Shown: positions 37,705 through 48,685 of the stretch, piece by piece | Layout of the letters: every line of letters begins with the position of its first letter | Position numbering within the stretch: the stretch's first letter is position 1 | Assembly (NCBI RefSeq): GCF_000011205.1 | Contig: NC_003106.2 | Location: 496,001 to 560,000, forward strand | Origin: Sulfurisphaera tokodaii str. 7 | GTDB taxonomy: Archaea > Thermoproteota > Thermoprotei_A > Sulfolobales > Sulfolobaceae | Direction: 5' to 3' | DNA length: 64,000 nucleotides | Position numbers and translations under genes: made by a program | The notes under the pieces: generated by a model | Database searches by the model: none | Told to the model about the DNA's origin: nothing | What the model saw: only the letters and a program-made list of their open reading frames with translations

Positions 37705-38861
37705 ACTTTAATCTTTTTGCTACTTACTTTAATAGCTATCTCTTTAGCAACATCAACATTTACCTTTTCACCATTTTCAGCAAGTTTCTTTATTTCATTT
37801 AATACTTCTCTTAACTCTTGATCATTTAAGTAAATTCCTTGTTCCTCAAGAAGTTTTTTCAAACCATGTATACCACTATGTTTTCCTAGTGCTAATCTTC
37901 TGAAATTACCTACCTCCTCTGGAGATATTGGCTCATATGTCAATGGGTTCTCAATAACTCCGTGAACATGGATGCCAGCTTCATGACCAAATGCATTTTC
38001 TCCTACTATCGCTTTAAAATAGGGAACAGGAACACCAGTTAACTCTGATACAAGTCTGCTTGTTTCGTATAACTTATATGTTTTGATATTAACCTCATAT
38101 CCCAAAAGTTTTTTCAGTGCCATCACTACTTCTTCTAATGATGCATTTCCAGCTCTCTCTCCAATTCCATTCACAGTTACATGAACTTGTCTTGCCCCAG
38201 CCATTACTCCAGCAATTGAGTTAGCTGTTGCTAAACCAAAATCATTATGGCAGTGTACACTTACGATTTTATCTTTAGTTACAGAAACAACATCTTTGAT
38301 TAAATCATGAAACTTGAAGGGATGCATAACTCCAACAGTATCTGGTATATTTATTCTATCTGCCCCAGCCTCAATAGCAGTACTTACAGCTTTTAATAAG
38401 AAATCCTTATCAGTTCTTGTAGCATCTTCTGGGGAATATTCAACTATTAAGCCATGATCTTTAGCATATCTAACTGATTCATAAATTTTATCTAGTACTT
38501 GTTCCCTTGTCATTTTTAGTTTATATTTCAGATGTATATCAGAAGTAGCAATGAATACATGGATGCTTGATATGCCAGTATCGATGGTCTTATCTATATC
38601 TTGCTTATTCGCCCTTGATAATCCTATAACCTCAACCTGATCTCCAACTTCTTCTAGGATTTTCTTAGTGGCTATAAATTCTCCCTCAGAAGCTGCAGGA
38701 AAACCAGCTTCTATTACATCAACTCCTAGTTCTGCCAATTTTCTCGCTATCTTAACTTTTTGTTCGACTGTTAAATCTATACCCGGAGCTTGCTCGCCAT
38801 CTCTTAATGTTGTATCAAATATTCTAACTTTTTTTGAATTAACCGAGAATTGACATCCCAA
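37701..38861 (-). CDS. 2-isopropylmalate / homocitrate / citramalate synthase family enzyme
   Basis: Aldol-type acyltransferase that condenses acetyl-CoA with a 2-oxoacid. TIM-barrel motifs are [13 protein letters not shown] (metal and base), [14 protein letters not shown] (metal histidines) and [22 protein letters not shown]. The 386 residues cover the barrel and linker only; the LeuA allosteric C-terminal domain is absent, as in AksA and some homocitrate synthases, so leucine feedback is unlikely. The exact 2-oxoacid is not determined. Start is TTG at the expected position for the family. Confidence 0.85.
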   Translation of the reverse strand: MGCQFSVNSKKVRIFDTTLRDGEQAPGIDLTVEQKVKIARKLAELGVDVIEAGFPAASEGEFIATKKILEEVGDQVEVIGLSRANKQDIDKTIDTGISSIHVFIATSDIHLKYKLKMTREQVLDKIYESVRYAKDHGLIVEYSPEDATRTDKDFLLKAVSTAIEAGADRINIPDTVGVMHPFKFHDLIKDVVSVTKDKIVSVHCHNDFGLATANSIAGVMAGARQVHVTVNGIGERAGNASLEEVVMALKKLLGYEVNIKTYKLYETSRLVSELTGVPVPYFKAIVGENAFGHEAGIHVHGVIENPLTYEPISPEEVGNFRRLALGKHSGIHGLKKLLEEQGIYLNDQELREVLNEIKKLAENGEKVNVDVAKEIAIKVSSKKIKV

Positions 38862-38881
38862 ACTATCTGTTACTTAAAAAA

Positions 38882-39427
38882 TTATAAATCTTTGCTTAAA
38901 ACTTGTTCGATTATCTGTTTAGCTATTTTTAGTTTGTTTCTTTTAACCCAGTTAGCTGGTAAATTTTGTTCATAATAAGGTTTTGAATATTTTCCTACAT
39001 AACCAGAATCAAAGTCCATTCCATAAAGTACAATTTCTTTAGCTTTGAAGAGTTTTGCTAAAATTACAGCTCTATCTCCATCAGTAAATCCACCGAATAA
39101 ATGAATATTTCCAAAAGGGAAAACTTGTGCCGAACCTATTACAATTTTCATATTATTTACCTTGTACAATTTTCTAATATTATCACCATGTGCATGAACT
39201 ACGTAAATTGATTCTTCTGGAAACACAGAAATTCCATCTAAATCAGTTACAATTATATCTGGAATGATTCCATGTTCATATAAGAAATTTGTTGCTCCAT
39301 CTGCTGAAATAATTAAATCTTCACTAATTTCATTTACAGATACCAGATTAGGACCTGCACCTACAACTGCTACTCTTTTATCTCTAATAATGTTAAGTTT
39401 CTCTACATAGTCATTTTTTATTTTCAT
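38882..39427 (-). CDS. 6-hydroxymethyl-7,8-dihydropterin pyrophosphokinase, MptE type
   Basis: Archaeal DUF115/MptE enzyme of about 181 residues, activating 6-hydroxymethyl-dihydropterin in (methano)pterin-like cofactor synthesis. Signatures are [60 protein letters not shown] and [19 protein letters not shown] two codons upstream is an alternative start. It lies with a PTPS-family gene and a dihydropteroate-synthase-like gene, completing a pterin locus. Confidence 0.88.
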   Translation of the reverse strand: MKIKNDYVEKLNIIRDKRVAVVGAGPNLVSVNEISEDLIISADGATNFLYEHGIIPDIIVTDLDGISVFPEESIYVVHAHGDNIRKLYKVNNMKIVIGSAQVFPFGNIHLFGGFTDGDRAVILAKLFKAKEIVLYGMDFDSGYVGKYSKPYYEQNLPANWVKRNKLKIAKQIIEQVLSKDL

Positions 39428-39501
39428 GTTCAATAATAATGCTGAGTAGTAATCATCTCTGTAAGAATAACCAAAAATCGCTCTTATTCTTGAATAAAAA
39501 G

Positions 39502-39696
39502 TTAACCAGTAGAAAGGATCTTGAAGTATACTGCGTCACCTTCATCTCTTATAATTTCAATTTTAAAGTTATTCTTAATATATTGAAAATAGGGATTATT
39601 TTTAGATATTTTATAGATAATATTTTCATTAGGAAAAAGTGCATCAATCACATTTGAACTACATATATCTTTGTCCAAATCAACTATGAAATTCAT
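39502..39696 (-). CDS. Unknown small protein
   Basis: About 64 residues from the ATG at 39696, starting [11 protein letters not shown] and ending with [18 protein letters not shown]. The frame is open to a TTG at 39720; the start is uncertain. It overlaps the end of the HEPN-like gene by 17 bases and lies 69 bases before the MptE gene on the same strand. The alternating charged and hydrophobic residues suggest a small alpha-beta fold. No family recognised; it could be spurious. Confidence 0.45.
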   Translation of the reverse strand: MNFIVDLDKDICSSNVIDALFPNENIIYKISKNNPYFQYIKNNFKIEIIRDEGDAVYFKILSTG

Positions 39697-40090
39697 CGAA
39701 TACATTATTAGCAAGTTCAAATATTTCTTCTAATTCCTTTATCAACCCTTTGGCTTCAAAATTTCTTATTATCACAGAATCCTTAAATGAAGATTCATCA
39801 AGTAATGTTAGAGGATAAAGCTTTTCTTCTAAGAGTTGAAGCCTTCTAATCAAGGTTATTTCTTTTTCTTGAGTTAGTTTGGAAAGAATCAAATTAAGTT
39901 TTTGTGATACATGATCTTCCAGCGAGTAATACCCATAAAGGGCTAATAATGCTTTACTCAGATTTTCTATGAAATCATAAGAATTATCTATGGTTCCTAC
40001 TAAATCTCCTTCTTCTAGTGAAGTTTTAGCTTGCTTCAGATATCTGAAAGATTTACTAAGATATTCTGATGAAAGAGCACTATTATTCAT
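39680..40090 (-). CDS. HEPN-like helical protein lacking the catalytic motif
   Basis: A 136-residue all-helical protein with HEPN-domain features: LSKSFRYLKQAKTSLEEGD, then SYDFIENLSKALLALYGYY and the LEDHVSQKL helix start. Active HEPN RNases carry R-x4-6-H; here the equivalent place reads VIIRNFEAKGL, with R109-N110 but no histidine. It follows a nucleotidyltransferase-like gene with a 4-base overlap, as in HEPN/MNT modules. Probably a non-toxic, repurposed pair; that is inference. Confidence 0.6.
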   Translation of the reverse strand: MNNSALSSEYLSKSFRYLKQAKTSLEEGDLVGTIDNSYDFIENLSKALLALYGYYSLEDHVSQKLNLILSKLTQEKEITLIRRLQLLEEKLYPLTLLDESSFKDSVIIRNFEAKGLIKELEEIFELANNVFDEFHS

Positions 40091-40545
40091 AATTCAATCA
40101 CCTCACCCTTATTTATTTCACTTAATTTCAAAACACCGTTAATATTTGTCACATTCACTTTCTTAACTTCTTTTTCTATTAACTTTTCTTTATCAAACAA
40201 GACCTTTCCATTAGTTAATAAATATAAGACTATAGGATTGTGAAAAGAAAGCTCTGAAGGATCAAGAATTATAAAATATAGAAGGGGTCTTTGCCCATAT
40301 TTTTTAACATATTCAAAATAACTTTCTAACGGCTCAATCTTTTTTATAAAATATTCAGCTATTTCCTCTCTGGCATAAAACGAAATTTTATGAACTTTAT
40401 CTAAAACTAATAAGATTAACAGAGTTTTTTTCTCGTCAAAAGTATCTATAGCTTCTCCTCCTATTACTATACCTTTCAATTTATCTTCGTAATGTTCGAG
40501 TATTTTTTCACTTAAAGTCTCAACTAAATTAAGTAATGACTGCAT
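40087..40545 (-). CDS. Degenerate nucleotidyltransferase-like (MNT) protein
   Basis: A 152-residue protein whose length, order of strands and partner fit a minimal nucleotidyltransferase. Where active enzymes have GS-x-A-R-G and then DxD, this one has KGIVIGGEAIDTFDEKK followed by TLLILLVLD, so only the glycine turn (G29-G30) and the strand remain. The C-terminal half contains PLLYFIILDPSEL and PIVLYLLTNGKVLFD, resembling the usual end of MNT proteins. Function unknown; assignment is tentative. Confidence 0.5.
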   Translation of the reverse strand: MQSLLNLVETLSEKILEHYEDKLKGIVIGGEAIDTFDEKKTLLILLVLDKVHKISFYAREEIAEYFIKKIEPLESYFEYVKKYGQRPLLYFIILDPSELSFHNPIVLYLLTNGKVLFDKEKLIEKEVKKVNVTNINGVLKLSEINKGEVIEL

Positions 40546-40577
40546 GCTTATTATTTACAACCACAAAAATTAAGTTT

Positions 40578-41090
40578 GTGTATGAATTGATATCCGAATA
40601 TTTGAAATATCCACCATATGAGATTTTACCTATACTTGAGTTAAGAATACCATGTAGTACTCAATGTATATCTAACTCTAAATTTAAGCAACTACTAGAA
40701 ATAGAGGAATTTAGATCACAGCTAGAAGTAGTAGATAGTCTTAAAGATTTGATAAATTATAAAATAGAAAATCTCGTTGATGAAATTTCAGTTAGAATAT
40801 CAAATAAGAAAAATTTAGATATTAATTCGCTAACTTATTCTGTATATAAAATCATAGAATTTGGTGGTGATTATCAAATAGGGTATGATAACATAGTTTT
40901 TGAAGATAAGAAAATATTTGCTGGTAGTTTTAATGAAATTATGAGATTAAACAAAGAGATAGAAAAAATTCTAACCGATAAGGACGTAAGATCATTATGT
41001 GATGAAATTAAATATTTAGTTGAATCTTTGTGGGAACATTTTGACAAGAACATAAGGAGGTCATTAAATGAAAGTCAAAGTAGGACTTGA
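40578..41090 (+). CDS. Unknown protein upstream of PTPS
   Basis: Unrecognised, about 170 residues, mostly helical and charged. It holds three cysteines, of which [11 protein letters not shown] has C-x3-C, and a C-terminal [19 protein letters not shown] helix. The frame is open from an ATG at 40536, but that would overlap the start of the divergent MNT-like gene; the GTG at 40578 follows a CTTATTATTTAC box by about 25 bases and is preferred. It overlaps the PTPS gene by 23 bases, so both are one operon. Confidence 0.55.
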   Translation: MYELISEYLKYPPYEILPILELRIPCSTQCISNSKFKQLLEIEEFRSQLEVVDSLKDLINYKIENLVDEISVRISNKKNLDINSLTYSVYKIIEFGGDYQIGYDNIVFEDKKIFAGSFNEIMRLNKEIEKILTDKDVRSLCDEIKYLVESLWEHFDKNIRRSLNESQSRT

Positions 41091-41487
41091 AGGACTTTCT
41101 TTTGATTCTGCACATTATACTTTATCCTCAGAAGGAAATCAGCAGATTCATGGCCATACATACAAACTTTCTATAGAAATTGAGGGTAATTCAATAGATG
41201 AAAATACGGGATTTGTTATAGATTTTGAAATTTTAAAGAAGATAATAAATGATATAGTAAAAGATTGGGATCATAAATTAATAATTCCTTCCGAAGATCT
41301 CAATCAAATATACTTTAAAGGCCCGTTCAAGCTAGACATAAAGGTTATTCCATACAAATATCCTACAGCAGAATATATCGGATTAGAAATAGCTAAGAGT
41401 ATATATGAAAAATTACAGAAAAAGTATAAAATTACAGTAAAAATATATGAAGGAGAAAACAATTATGCAATAATTGAGTATCCGTGA
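41068..41487 (+). CDS. 6-pyruvoyl-tetrahydropterin synthase / QueD family protein
   Basis: Tunnelling-fold enzyme of 139 residues. The zinc histidines are H16 in FDSAHY, and H28 and H30 in IHGHTY; the Asp-His pair is D68-H69 in DWDHKLI and the Glu is in [10 protein letters not shown]. The catalytic cysteine normally found four residues before HGH (CxxxHGH) is absent (Asn), which argues against standard PTPS or QueD chemistry. In its pterin locus a role in 6-hydroxymethyl-dihydropterin formation is likely. An AAGGAGG site 7 bases before the ATG fixes the start. Confidence 0.85.
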   Translation: MKVKVGLEGLSFDSAHYTLSSEGNQQIHGHTYKLSIEIEGNSIDENTGFVIDFEILKKIINDIVKDWDHKLIIPSEDLNQIYFKGPFKLDIKVIPYKYPTAEYIGLEIAKSIYEKLQKKYKITVKIYEGENNYAIIEYP

Positions 41488-41892
41488 CTATTTTATTATG
41501 AATCGTAGACCAATATTATCAATAGTTTTACAATTCTCGTCCTTTACTTTTGAAAAACAGATTTTACCATTGTCAAAAGAAAAACATCTATAAGGATTTT
41601 TTAGAAATTTTTCCACCTCAAATTCATCTCCATTATCGCTTTCTTTAAAGCAACCTTCCAACTCAACTCTTTCTAAGATAGAGTTAGCACTTATAACTAT
41701 TCCGCCATAAAGAAGAGCAAAGCATTCAGCAAGACTAAGGTCTTTACATGATTCTTCAACATTTAAGGTCTTCTTTAATCTTTCAAGGAAATTACTTCTT
41801 GTTATAAGAGGATAAGTTGATATTAGTATAGTTATGTTATTTTTTCTTAGTCGTACTATTGTTGGAGTCGATGATATTATATCCACGCACAA
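41488..41892 (-). CDS. Unknown protein downstream of the DHPS-like gene
   Basis: A 134-residue protein of unknown family. It has six cysteines, among them KDLSLAECFALLYGG, GCFKES and YRCFSF, and a C-terminal NIGLRFIIK strand. The start (TTG at 41892 or GTG at 41886) lies inside the last 56 bases of the dihydropteroate-synthase-like gene in another frame, so the two are translationally linked and probably work in the same pathway. Confidence 0.5.
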   Translation of the reverse strand: MCVDIISSTPTIVRLRKNNITILISTYPLITRSNFLERLKKTLNVEESCKDLSLAECFALLYGGIVISANSILERVELEGCFKESDNGDEFEVEKFLKNPYRCFSFDNGKICFSKVKDENCKTIDNIGLRFIIK

Positions 41893-43354
41893 ATAAAGGT
41901 TCGTCTTGTATATAATTTTTATCTAACTTTAATGCTAATTCAGCCTTAGCTAACTCATATCCTATATACAAACTATGCTCATTATTAATATCCTTCTTCA
42001 AATCTATTAATTTTCTACCTATACTAAGCCCATCTCTTCCAGATATCTTAATATTCTCTTTTCCCTTCCATTCGAGATAGATCTTATCTGCCACTTTTAT
42101 GATAACAAATCCTTTATCCATGATTTTAGGTTCTATATGTTCACTAATATATAGATAATCTTCTGGGTTTACAATTTTCTCTTTTATCCTCTTTTTCTCT
42201 TTTAGTATTAAAAGATCTAAACCTAAATCTTTTGGTAAACTTTTCTTATATAGGGATACACTAATCATTTTAGTAGCTATATTTACTTCATAAGAACTCC
42301 AACGAGTCTTACCGTGTTCCATTATCAGTAAGTTCCCAATTTTGAGCTCGCCAGCTATTGCTGTTAATAATGCATTAACACCTATACTATCTACATCTAT
42401 TAGCTCAGTAACATTAAGTATTCCCATTAGCATAGGAGCATCTGTAAGGTCTCTTAATTTTTTGTATTCAAAAATACTATTAACCAGACCAACCATTGGT
42501 GGTGAGAGGATAGGATCTAATATTAGTTTCTCGAACTTCATTTCTTTTGCTTTCCTATATAGATTAAAAGTAACATCAGCTCTATTTTCAATAGAAAGGG
42601 GTGCAATTACGAATGCCTTATCTTTTATTACGGCGAGTTCATTTATATTATCCTCATTAAGATTAAATATAAAATCTGCACCAGCTTTTGCCCCCTCAAT
42701 AAGCTCTTTAGTTGAGGCTGAATCTATACCAACAATATATCCTTCATCTCTGAATTTAGTAACTTTCTTTCTTACCTCATCTAAATCCTCATGGCCATTA
42801 GGAAATCCTAGTACGAATACATTAACGTAATTAGATACCCTTTTAGCTTCTTCTAGCAGAAACTCTATATCTTTACTTGCATCAAACTCTATGAATATTC
42901 TAAAGGGAGGAGGATATCGTGGTATTTTTAATCCATTTACCTCAAATGCAAAATCGCCTTTTTCCTCTAATTCCCTTAAGATCTTTTCTATGTCCTCCTC
43001 TTTCTTTTTCTTTAGTATAGTATCAGCTGGATAAATCGTAGATAATGCTTCACCTTTTGAAAGAGCTTCTATTACTCTAGGAATATCTCTATAATCTTCG
43101 CTACCTTTATACGTTTTAACCTTTGTTACTTCTTGTATTTTTTGAGCATCACCACTAGCTAAACCTGGAATGATGATGTAATCATAATCCTTAAGTGATA
43201 TATTCTTTAAGTTTTCTGCTATATAATCTACTGTCATTAACGAAGCAATAGGGTAATTAAGTGCAATAACATCAGCCTTTACATCTTTTAATTGACTTGC
43301 AATTTCTTTTACGCTCTCGTATGCTAATTTTCCGGTTACTAGTAACACTTTCAC
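41837..43354 (-). CDS. Dihydropteroate-synthase-like protein (MJ0107 type)
   Basis: A 505-residue archaeal protein. The N-terminal domain starts MKVLLVTGKLAYESVKEIA and is specific to this family; the middle is a TIM barrel with pterin-binding features (AGADFIFNLNEDN, LILDPILSPPMVGLVNSI, MLMGILNVTELIDVDSIGV); the C-terminal part ends in GRKLIDLKKDINNEHSLYIGYELAKAELALKL. It is the likely counterpart of dihydropteroate synthase in archaeal pterin cofactor synthesis; the acceptor amine is not shown by the sequence. Confidence 0.82.
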   Translation of the reverse strand: MKVLLVTGKLAYESVKEIASQLKDVKADVIALNYPIASLMTVDYIAENLKNISLKDYDYIIIPGLASGDAQKIQEVTKVKTYKGSEDYRDIPRVIEALSKGEALSTIYPADTILKKKKEEDIEKILRELEEKGDFAFEVNGLKIPRYPPPFRIFIEFDASKDIEFLLEEAKRVSNYVNVFVLGFPNGHEDLDEVRKKVTKFRDEGYIVGIDSASTKELIEGAKAGADFIFNLNEDNINELAVIKDKAFVIAPLSIENRADVTFNLYRKAKEMKFEKLILDPILSPPMVGLVNSIFEYKKLRDLTDAPMLMGILNVTELIDVDSIGVNALLTAIAGELKIGNLLIMEHGKTRWSSYEVNIATKMISVSLYKKSLPKDLGLDLLILKEKKRIKEKIVNPEDYLYISEHIEPKIMDKGFVIIKVADKIYLEWKGKENIKISGRDGLSIGRKLIDLKKDINNEHSLYIGYELAKAELALKLDKNYIQDEPLFVRGYNIIDSNNSTTKKK

Positions 43355-43429
43355 ATACTATCTTTCTTAATTTAGGATTAAAAATACCGTTATTAGAAAC
43401 TCTTTTATTTACTTTAACACATAATATTA

Positions 43430-44404
43430 ATGATGAGTCTTTTACCTAGAGCATTTGATGTAAGACCAGGAGAAAAGTTTGATGTGGTTATAATTGGTAT
43501 GGGTCCTGCAGCGTATAGTGCAGCCCTATATAGTGCAAGGTTTATGCTAAAGACTCTAATGATAGGTGAGACACCTGGAGGACAATTAACAGAAGCTGGA
43601 GAGGTTGATGATTATTTAGGTTTAATTGGAATTCAAGCTGCTGATATGATAAAATTATTCAATAAACACATAGAAAAATATAACGTCCCTGCAATTATGG
43701 ATACAGTAGAATACTTTAGAAAAGAAAATAATGAATTTATCGTTAAAACTAAAAGAAGAGGAGAGTTCAAAGCTGATGCAATAATAGTTGCGGTAGGCGT
43801 AAAGAGAAGAAAATTAAATGTGCCAGGAGAAGCTGAATTTACTGGTAAAGGTGTTTCTTATTGTTCAGTTTGTGATGCTCCGCTATTCAAGAACAGACCA
43901 GTTGTTGTTGTTGGAGGAGGAGATTCTGCATTAGAAGGAGCTGAGATTCTTTCTCGTTATGCAACTAAAGTATATCTTGTACATAGAAGAGATGAATTTA
44001 AAGCACAACCAATTTATGTAGAGAGCGTAAAGCAAAAACCAAATGTTGAGTTTATCTTAAATTCAGTAGTTAAAGAAATTAAAGGTGACAAAATAGTTAG
44101 AAAGGTTATTGTTCAAAATCTAAAGACTAATGAAATTAGAGAACTCGATGTTAATGGAGTGTTTGTTGAAATTGGTTTCGATCCGCCAACAGATTTTGCG
44201 AGGCAAAATGGCCTAGAAGTAGATTCACATGGGTATATTAAGGTAGATGAATGGATGAGAACTAATATAGAAGGTGTATATGCTGCTGGTGATTGTACTG
44301 GGATGTGGTTAGGTTTTAGGCAAATTATAACTTCAGCTGCACAAGGTGCGGTAGCCGCACATAGTGCTTTTAATTATTTAACAGAGAAAAAGAGGAAAAA
44401 GTAA
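43430..44404 (+). CDS. trxB: Thioredoxin reductase
   Basis: FAD-dependent disulfide reductase of 324 residues. FAD motif [17 protein letters not shown], redox-active dithiol C-S-V-C in [16 protein letters not shown](P)H motif [15 protein letters not shown], and ATG-type C-terminal FAD motif [17 protein letters not shown]. Two ATGs stand in tandem at 43430 and 43433. Supplies electrons to thioredoxin or glutaredoxin-like proteins. Overlaps the next gene by one base. Confidence 0.94.
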   Translation: MMSLLPRAFDVRPGEKFDVVIIGMGPAAYSAALYSARFMLKTLMIGETPGGQLTEAGEVDDYLGLIGIQAADMIKLFNKHIEKYNVPAIMDTVEYFRKENNEFIVKTKRRGEFKADAIIVAVGVKRRKLNVPGEAEFTGKGVSYCSVCDAPLFKNRPVVVVGGGDSALEGAEILSRYATKVYLVHRRDEFKAQPIYVESVKQKPNVEFILNSVVKEIKGDKIVRKVIVQNLKTNEIRELDVNGVFVEIGFDPPTDFARQNGLEVDSHGYIKVDEWMRTNIEGVYAAGDCTGMWLGFRQIITSAAQGAVAAHSAFNYLTEKKRKK

Positions 44405-45198
44405 TGCGAGAGGTTTTAGTAAAGATTACAAAGGAAATAATTTCTTTCCTATATGAAGAAAAAGATAAACAAGGTATTGATAAAATCATAGGAAAACATG
44501 GAAATGATGTTACTAGGGTTATTGATAAGAAATCAGAAGAATTGATTTTCGATAGGCTTAATCATTCTGGATACAAATTTATGTTCGTCTCAGAGGAAGC
44601 TGGTGTGGTTAATAAAGAAAACTATGAGTATATAGCTATTATTGATCCTTTAGACGGAAGTACAAATTACCTAAATGGAATTCCTTGGTCTTCAGTATCT
44701 ATAGCAGTTTATAGAAGAGGAGAAAAAGATATTTTGTCCTCTTTTACTGGTGTAGTAGGTAATATATTCACTAAAAAGATATATTCATATGATGAAAATT
44801 TTTCATATATTGATGAAGAAAAAATTAGTACTCCTCATCCACCAGACAGACTTCTGATCTTAGCATATTTTTCAAGGTCAAGGCTTTTATCCGTAAAGAA
44901 CTTTCTTGATTCATTAAATGCTGATTATAAAATAAGAAGTTTAGGGAGTGCCTCATTAGATATGATTTTAGTGTGTACTGGTAAAGCATCTATTTATTTT
45001 GATGTTAGGGGAAAATTAAGAAATGTTGATGTGGCAGCTTCTTCTAACTTCTGTAAAAGGCTTGGAATAATTCCTAGGAACTCAAGATTAGAAGAAATAA
45101 GAGTAGGAATAGAAAAAGTAGAACAAATCCAGGAAATTATTCTTTCTTCAGATCAGAACTTGTTGAATTTAATTGCTCTTTCTTTACAGAAGGCTTAA
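44404..45198 (+). CDS. Inositol monophosphatase family phosphatase
   Basis: Mg-dependent phosphatase of 264 residues. Motifs are FVSEEAG, the metal site [14 protein letters not shown], and the C-terminal LRNVDVAAS (in place of the usual WDxAAG), where the D-V-A-A core keeps the third metal Asp. Family members act on inositol phosphate, fructose-1,6-bisphosphate or PAP. The last 62 bases overlap the convergent AAA gene. Confidence 0.85.
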   Translation: MREVLVKITKEIISFLYEEKDKQGIDKIIGKHGNDVTRVIDKKSEELIFDRLNHSGYKFMFVSEEAGVVNKENYEYIAIIDPLDGSTNYLNGIPWSSVSIAVYRRGEKDILSSFTGVVGNIFTKKIYSYDENFSYIDEEKISTPHPPDRLLILAYFSRSRLLSVKNFLDSLNADYKIRSLGSASLDMILVCTGKASIYFDVRGKLRNVDVAASSNFCKRLGIIPRNSRLEEIRVGIEKVEQIQEIILSSDQNLLNLIALSLQKA

Positions 45199-46960
45199 CT
45201 TTTGCAATAGCTTCTAATAAGTCTTCATAAGTCAATTTTCTTTCTTTGTTTCCCCTTATTATTTCCTTTAAGACTTTCAGTTTTGCTTCTCTTGTTACAG
45301 CAGCTATATCAGCTCCGCTGTAACCCTCAGTAATGTCAGCCAATTTATCGCAATTCACTTGTTCACATATATCTTTACCTAAGTACTTTTCAAATATATC
45401 TTTTCTTTCATCTTTATTAGGTAATGGCATATAAATTATTCTATCAAATCTGCCTGGTCTTTTTAATGCTGGATCGATATCTTCTAATCTATTTGTAGTT
45501 CCTATAACCACTACTTCCTTCAAACTTCTAATTCCGTCCATTTCAGTTAGAAGTTGGTTAACTATTTTTGAAGCCTCTGACTTTTGGTTTTCACGTTTAG
45601 GAGCAATAGCGTCAAGCTCATCTAATAGTAAGATGGAAGGCTTATTCTCTCTAGCTCTGTTAAATACTTCTTTAACTGCTGAAACAGCACCCTCATATCC
45701 CTTATAAAGAATTTCTGCTCCACTTAGCATAATTAATCTAACACCTAAAGTTCTTGCTAGTGCTTTAGCCATCATTGTTTTACCTACACCTGGAGGTCCG
45801 TAAAGTAAAATTCCTCTAATTGATGGAATCTTCATTTGTTCCATTAAATTATAGTACTTGAATTGCATTTCTAGTAAATCATATAATTCTTTCTTTATCT
45901 CTTCATATCCTCCTATATCATTTAAAGTTATTTTTTCAGCATCCTCTGATTCTGGTAACTCGGGTCCTCTGAACTTTCTCTCATAATCTAACCTAAACTT
46001 CTCATATTCATCAAGCATTTGTAGAGTTACACTTGGTTTATATCTCTTAATTACGTTTATGAAATCTTGTAGTGTTATTTTTCTTTCTACTCCCTTTTCT
46101 AATGCCTCTACAGCAGCCATTCTAGCAACTTCTTGGCATACATTTGCTATATCGGCTCCGGTGAATCTTTCTGTCATTTCGGCTAATTTATCAAAGTCAA
46201 CATCTTCACCTAAAGGCATATTCTTACAATGAATAAGAAATATCTCTTTTCTAGATTTTTTATCAGGCACACCAATATAAATTAGTTTATCAAATCTACC
46301 TGCCCTTAAGAGTGCTTTATCTAAAAGATGTGGAACGTTAGTAGAACCAACAATAATAACCCCATCTTCGCTTTGTAATCCATCTATCTCTGACAGCATC
46401 AGAGAAAGTAATCTAGGCGTGACAGAATCTCCAGTATGACTTTCTCTTTTAACTCCTATAGTATCTATTTCGTCAAAAAATAATATGCATGGTGCGTTTT
46501 TCCTAGCATTTGCAAACAATTCTCTAAGTCTAGCTTCACTTTCGCCGTACCATTTGCTCATGATATCGCTTACATTAACATAAATAAAGTTAATTTTTGC
46601 CTCATTTGCTAGTGCTCTCATCATTAAGCTCTTACCACAACCAGGTGGACCAAATAGTAAAATCCCTTTCGGAGGTCTCAATCCATATTTTTTAGCTATT
46701 TCCTTATACTTCAGTGGAATCTCTATATATTCTTTAATTTCTTTTTTTACATCATCATATCCACCGATCATATCCCATGTAATTTTTTCTTTAACTTCTT
46801 CTTTCTTTTTCTGAGACTTTTGTTGTATTTGTAGAGCTTTGTCTGATAATATGAACTTTTGAGTCTGCTTTCTGAATAGGAGAACCAGAAGGACTATTGT
46901 AATTCCAACAGCACCAAGAACCTCTATTAATGGAATAAATTGAGTAACTCCCATGTTCAA
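45137..46960 (-). CDS. Membrane-anchored tandem AAA+ ATPase (CDC48 family)
   Basis: A 607-residue protein with an N-terminal membrane helix (about 10-30, [16 protein letters not shown]) instead of the CDC48 N domain, a short coiled linker, and two AAA modules. D1 has Walker A GPPGCGKS (104-111) and Walker [13 protein letters not shown]2 has GPPGVGKT and [12 protein letters not shown]; both keep arginine-finger regions ([14 protein letters not shown]). It resembles CDC48/p97 engines but is tied to the membrane, so it may extract membrane proteins or feed the proteasome. A TTG at 46960 or the ATG at 46954 is the start. Confidence 0.88.
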   Translation of the reverse strand: MNMGVTQFIPLIEVLGAVGITIVLLVLLFRKQTQKFILSDKALQIQQKSQKKKEEVKEKITWDMIGGYDDVKKEIKEYIEIPLKYKEIAKKYGLRPPKGILLFGPPGCGKSLMMRALANEAKINFIYVNVSDIMSKWYGESEARLRELFANARKNAPCILFFDEIDTIGVKRESHTGDSVTPRLLSLMLSEIDGLQSEDGVIIVGSTNVPHLLDKALLRAGRFDKLIYIGVPDKKSRKEIFLIHCKNMPLGEDVDFDKLAEMTERFTGADIANVCQEVARMAAVEALEKGVERKITLQDFINVIKRYKPSVTLQMLDEYEKFRLDYERKFRGPELPESEDAEKITLNDIGGYEEIKKELYDLLEMQFKYYNLMEQMKIPSIRGILLYGPPGVGKTMMAKALARTLGVRLIMLSGAEILYKGYEGAVSAVKEVFNRARENKPSILLLDELDAIAPKRENQKSEASKIVNQLLTEMDGIRSLKEVVVIGTTNRLEDIDPALKRPGRFDRIIYMPLPNKDERKDIFEKYLGKDICEQVNCDKLADITEGYSGADIAAVTREAKLKVLKEIIRGNKERKLTYEDLLEAIAKVKPSVKKEQLNSTSSDLKKE

Positions 46961-46995
46961 AAAACATTATGAATTTGCAAATATTTAAATTATAG

Positions 46996-48541
<1,546 letters not shown>

Positions 48542-48549
<8 letters not shown>

Positions 48550-48646
48550 CTCTTTTAATTCTAAATACTATTGCTAGTATAGCACCCAATACAGATAAAC
48601 CTACTGCTGTATACGCGAAAACCAATAACATTTCTGTTGGGTTCAT
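48542..48646 (-). CDS. 34-residue single-pass membrane peptide gene
   Basis: A frame of 34 codons: MNPTEMLLVFAYTA, then VGLSVLGAILAIVF and the basic end RIKRGE. This is one membrane helix of about 24 residues with positive-inside topology. A TTTTATTTAAG box lies about 25 bases before the ATG, giving a leaderless transcript, and the stop codon overlaps the GTG of the CrtI-like gene. Spacing, overlap and promoter make it a credible gene missed by length cut-offs. It may anchor or regulate the CrtI-like enzyme. Confidence 0.65.
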
Positions 48647-48685
48647 TTAGGATAACTTAATTAACTTAAATAAAACTTTAGTGGT

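Noticed and set aside
39439..39657. 72-codon plus-strand frame
   Set aside because: It mirrors the small minus-strand gene at 39502 and has a composition of Lys, Asn, Phe and Ile typical of random AT-rich frames.
39502..40545. Active toxin-antitoxin module
   Set aside because: The HEPN R-x4-6-H and the MNT GS...DxD motifs are missing, so active toxicity or AMPylation is not supported.
42342..42830. 162-codon open frame on the plus strand
   Set aside because: It is fully antisense to the dihydropteroate-synthase-like gene, is rich in Ser/Ile as mirror frames are, and matches no family.
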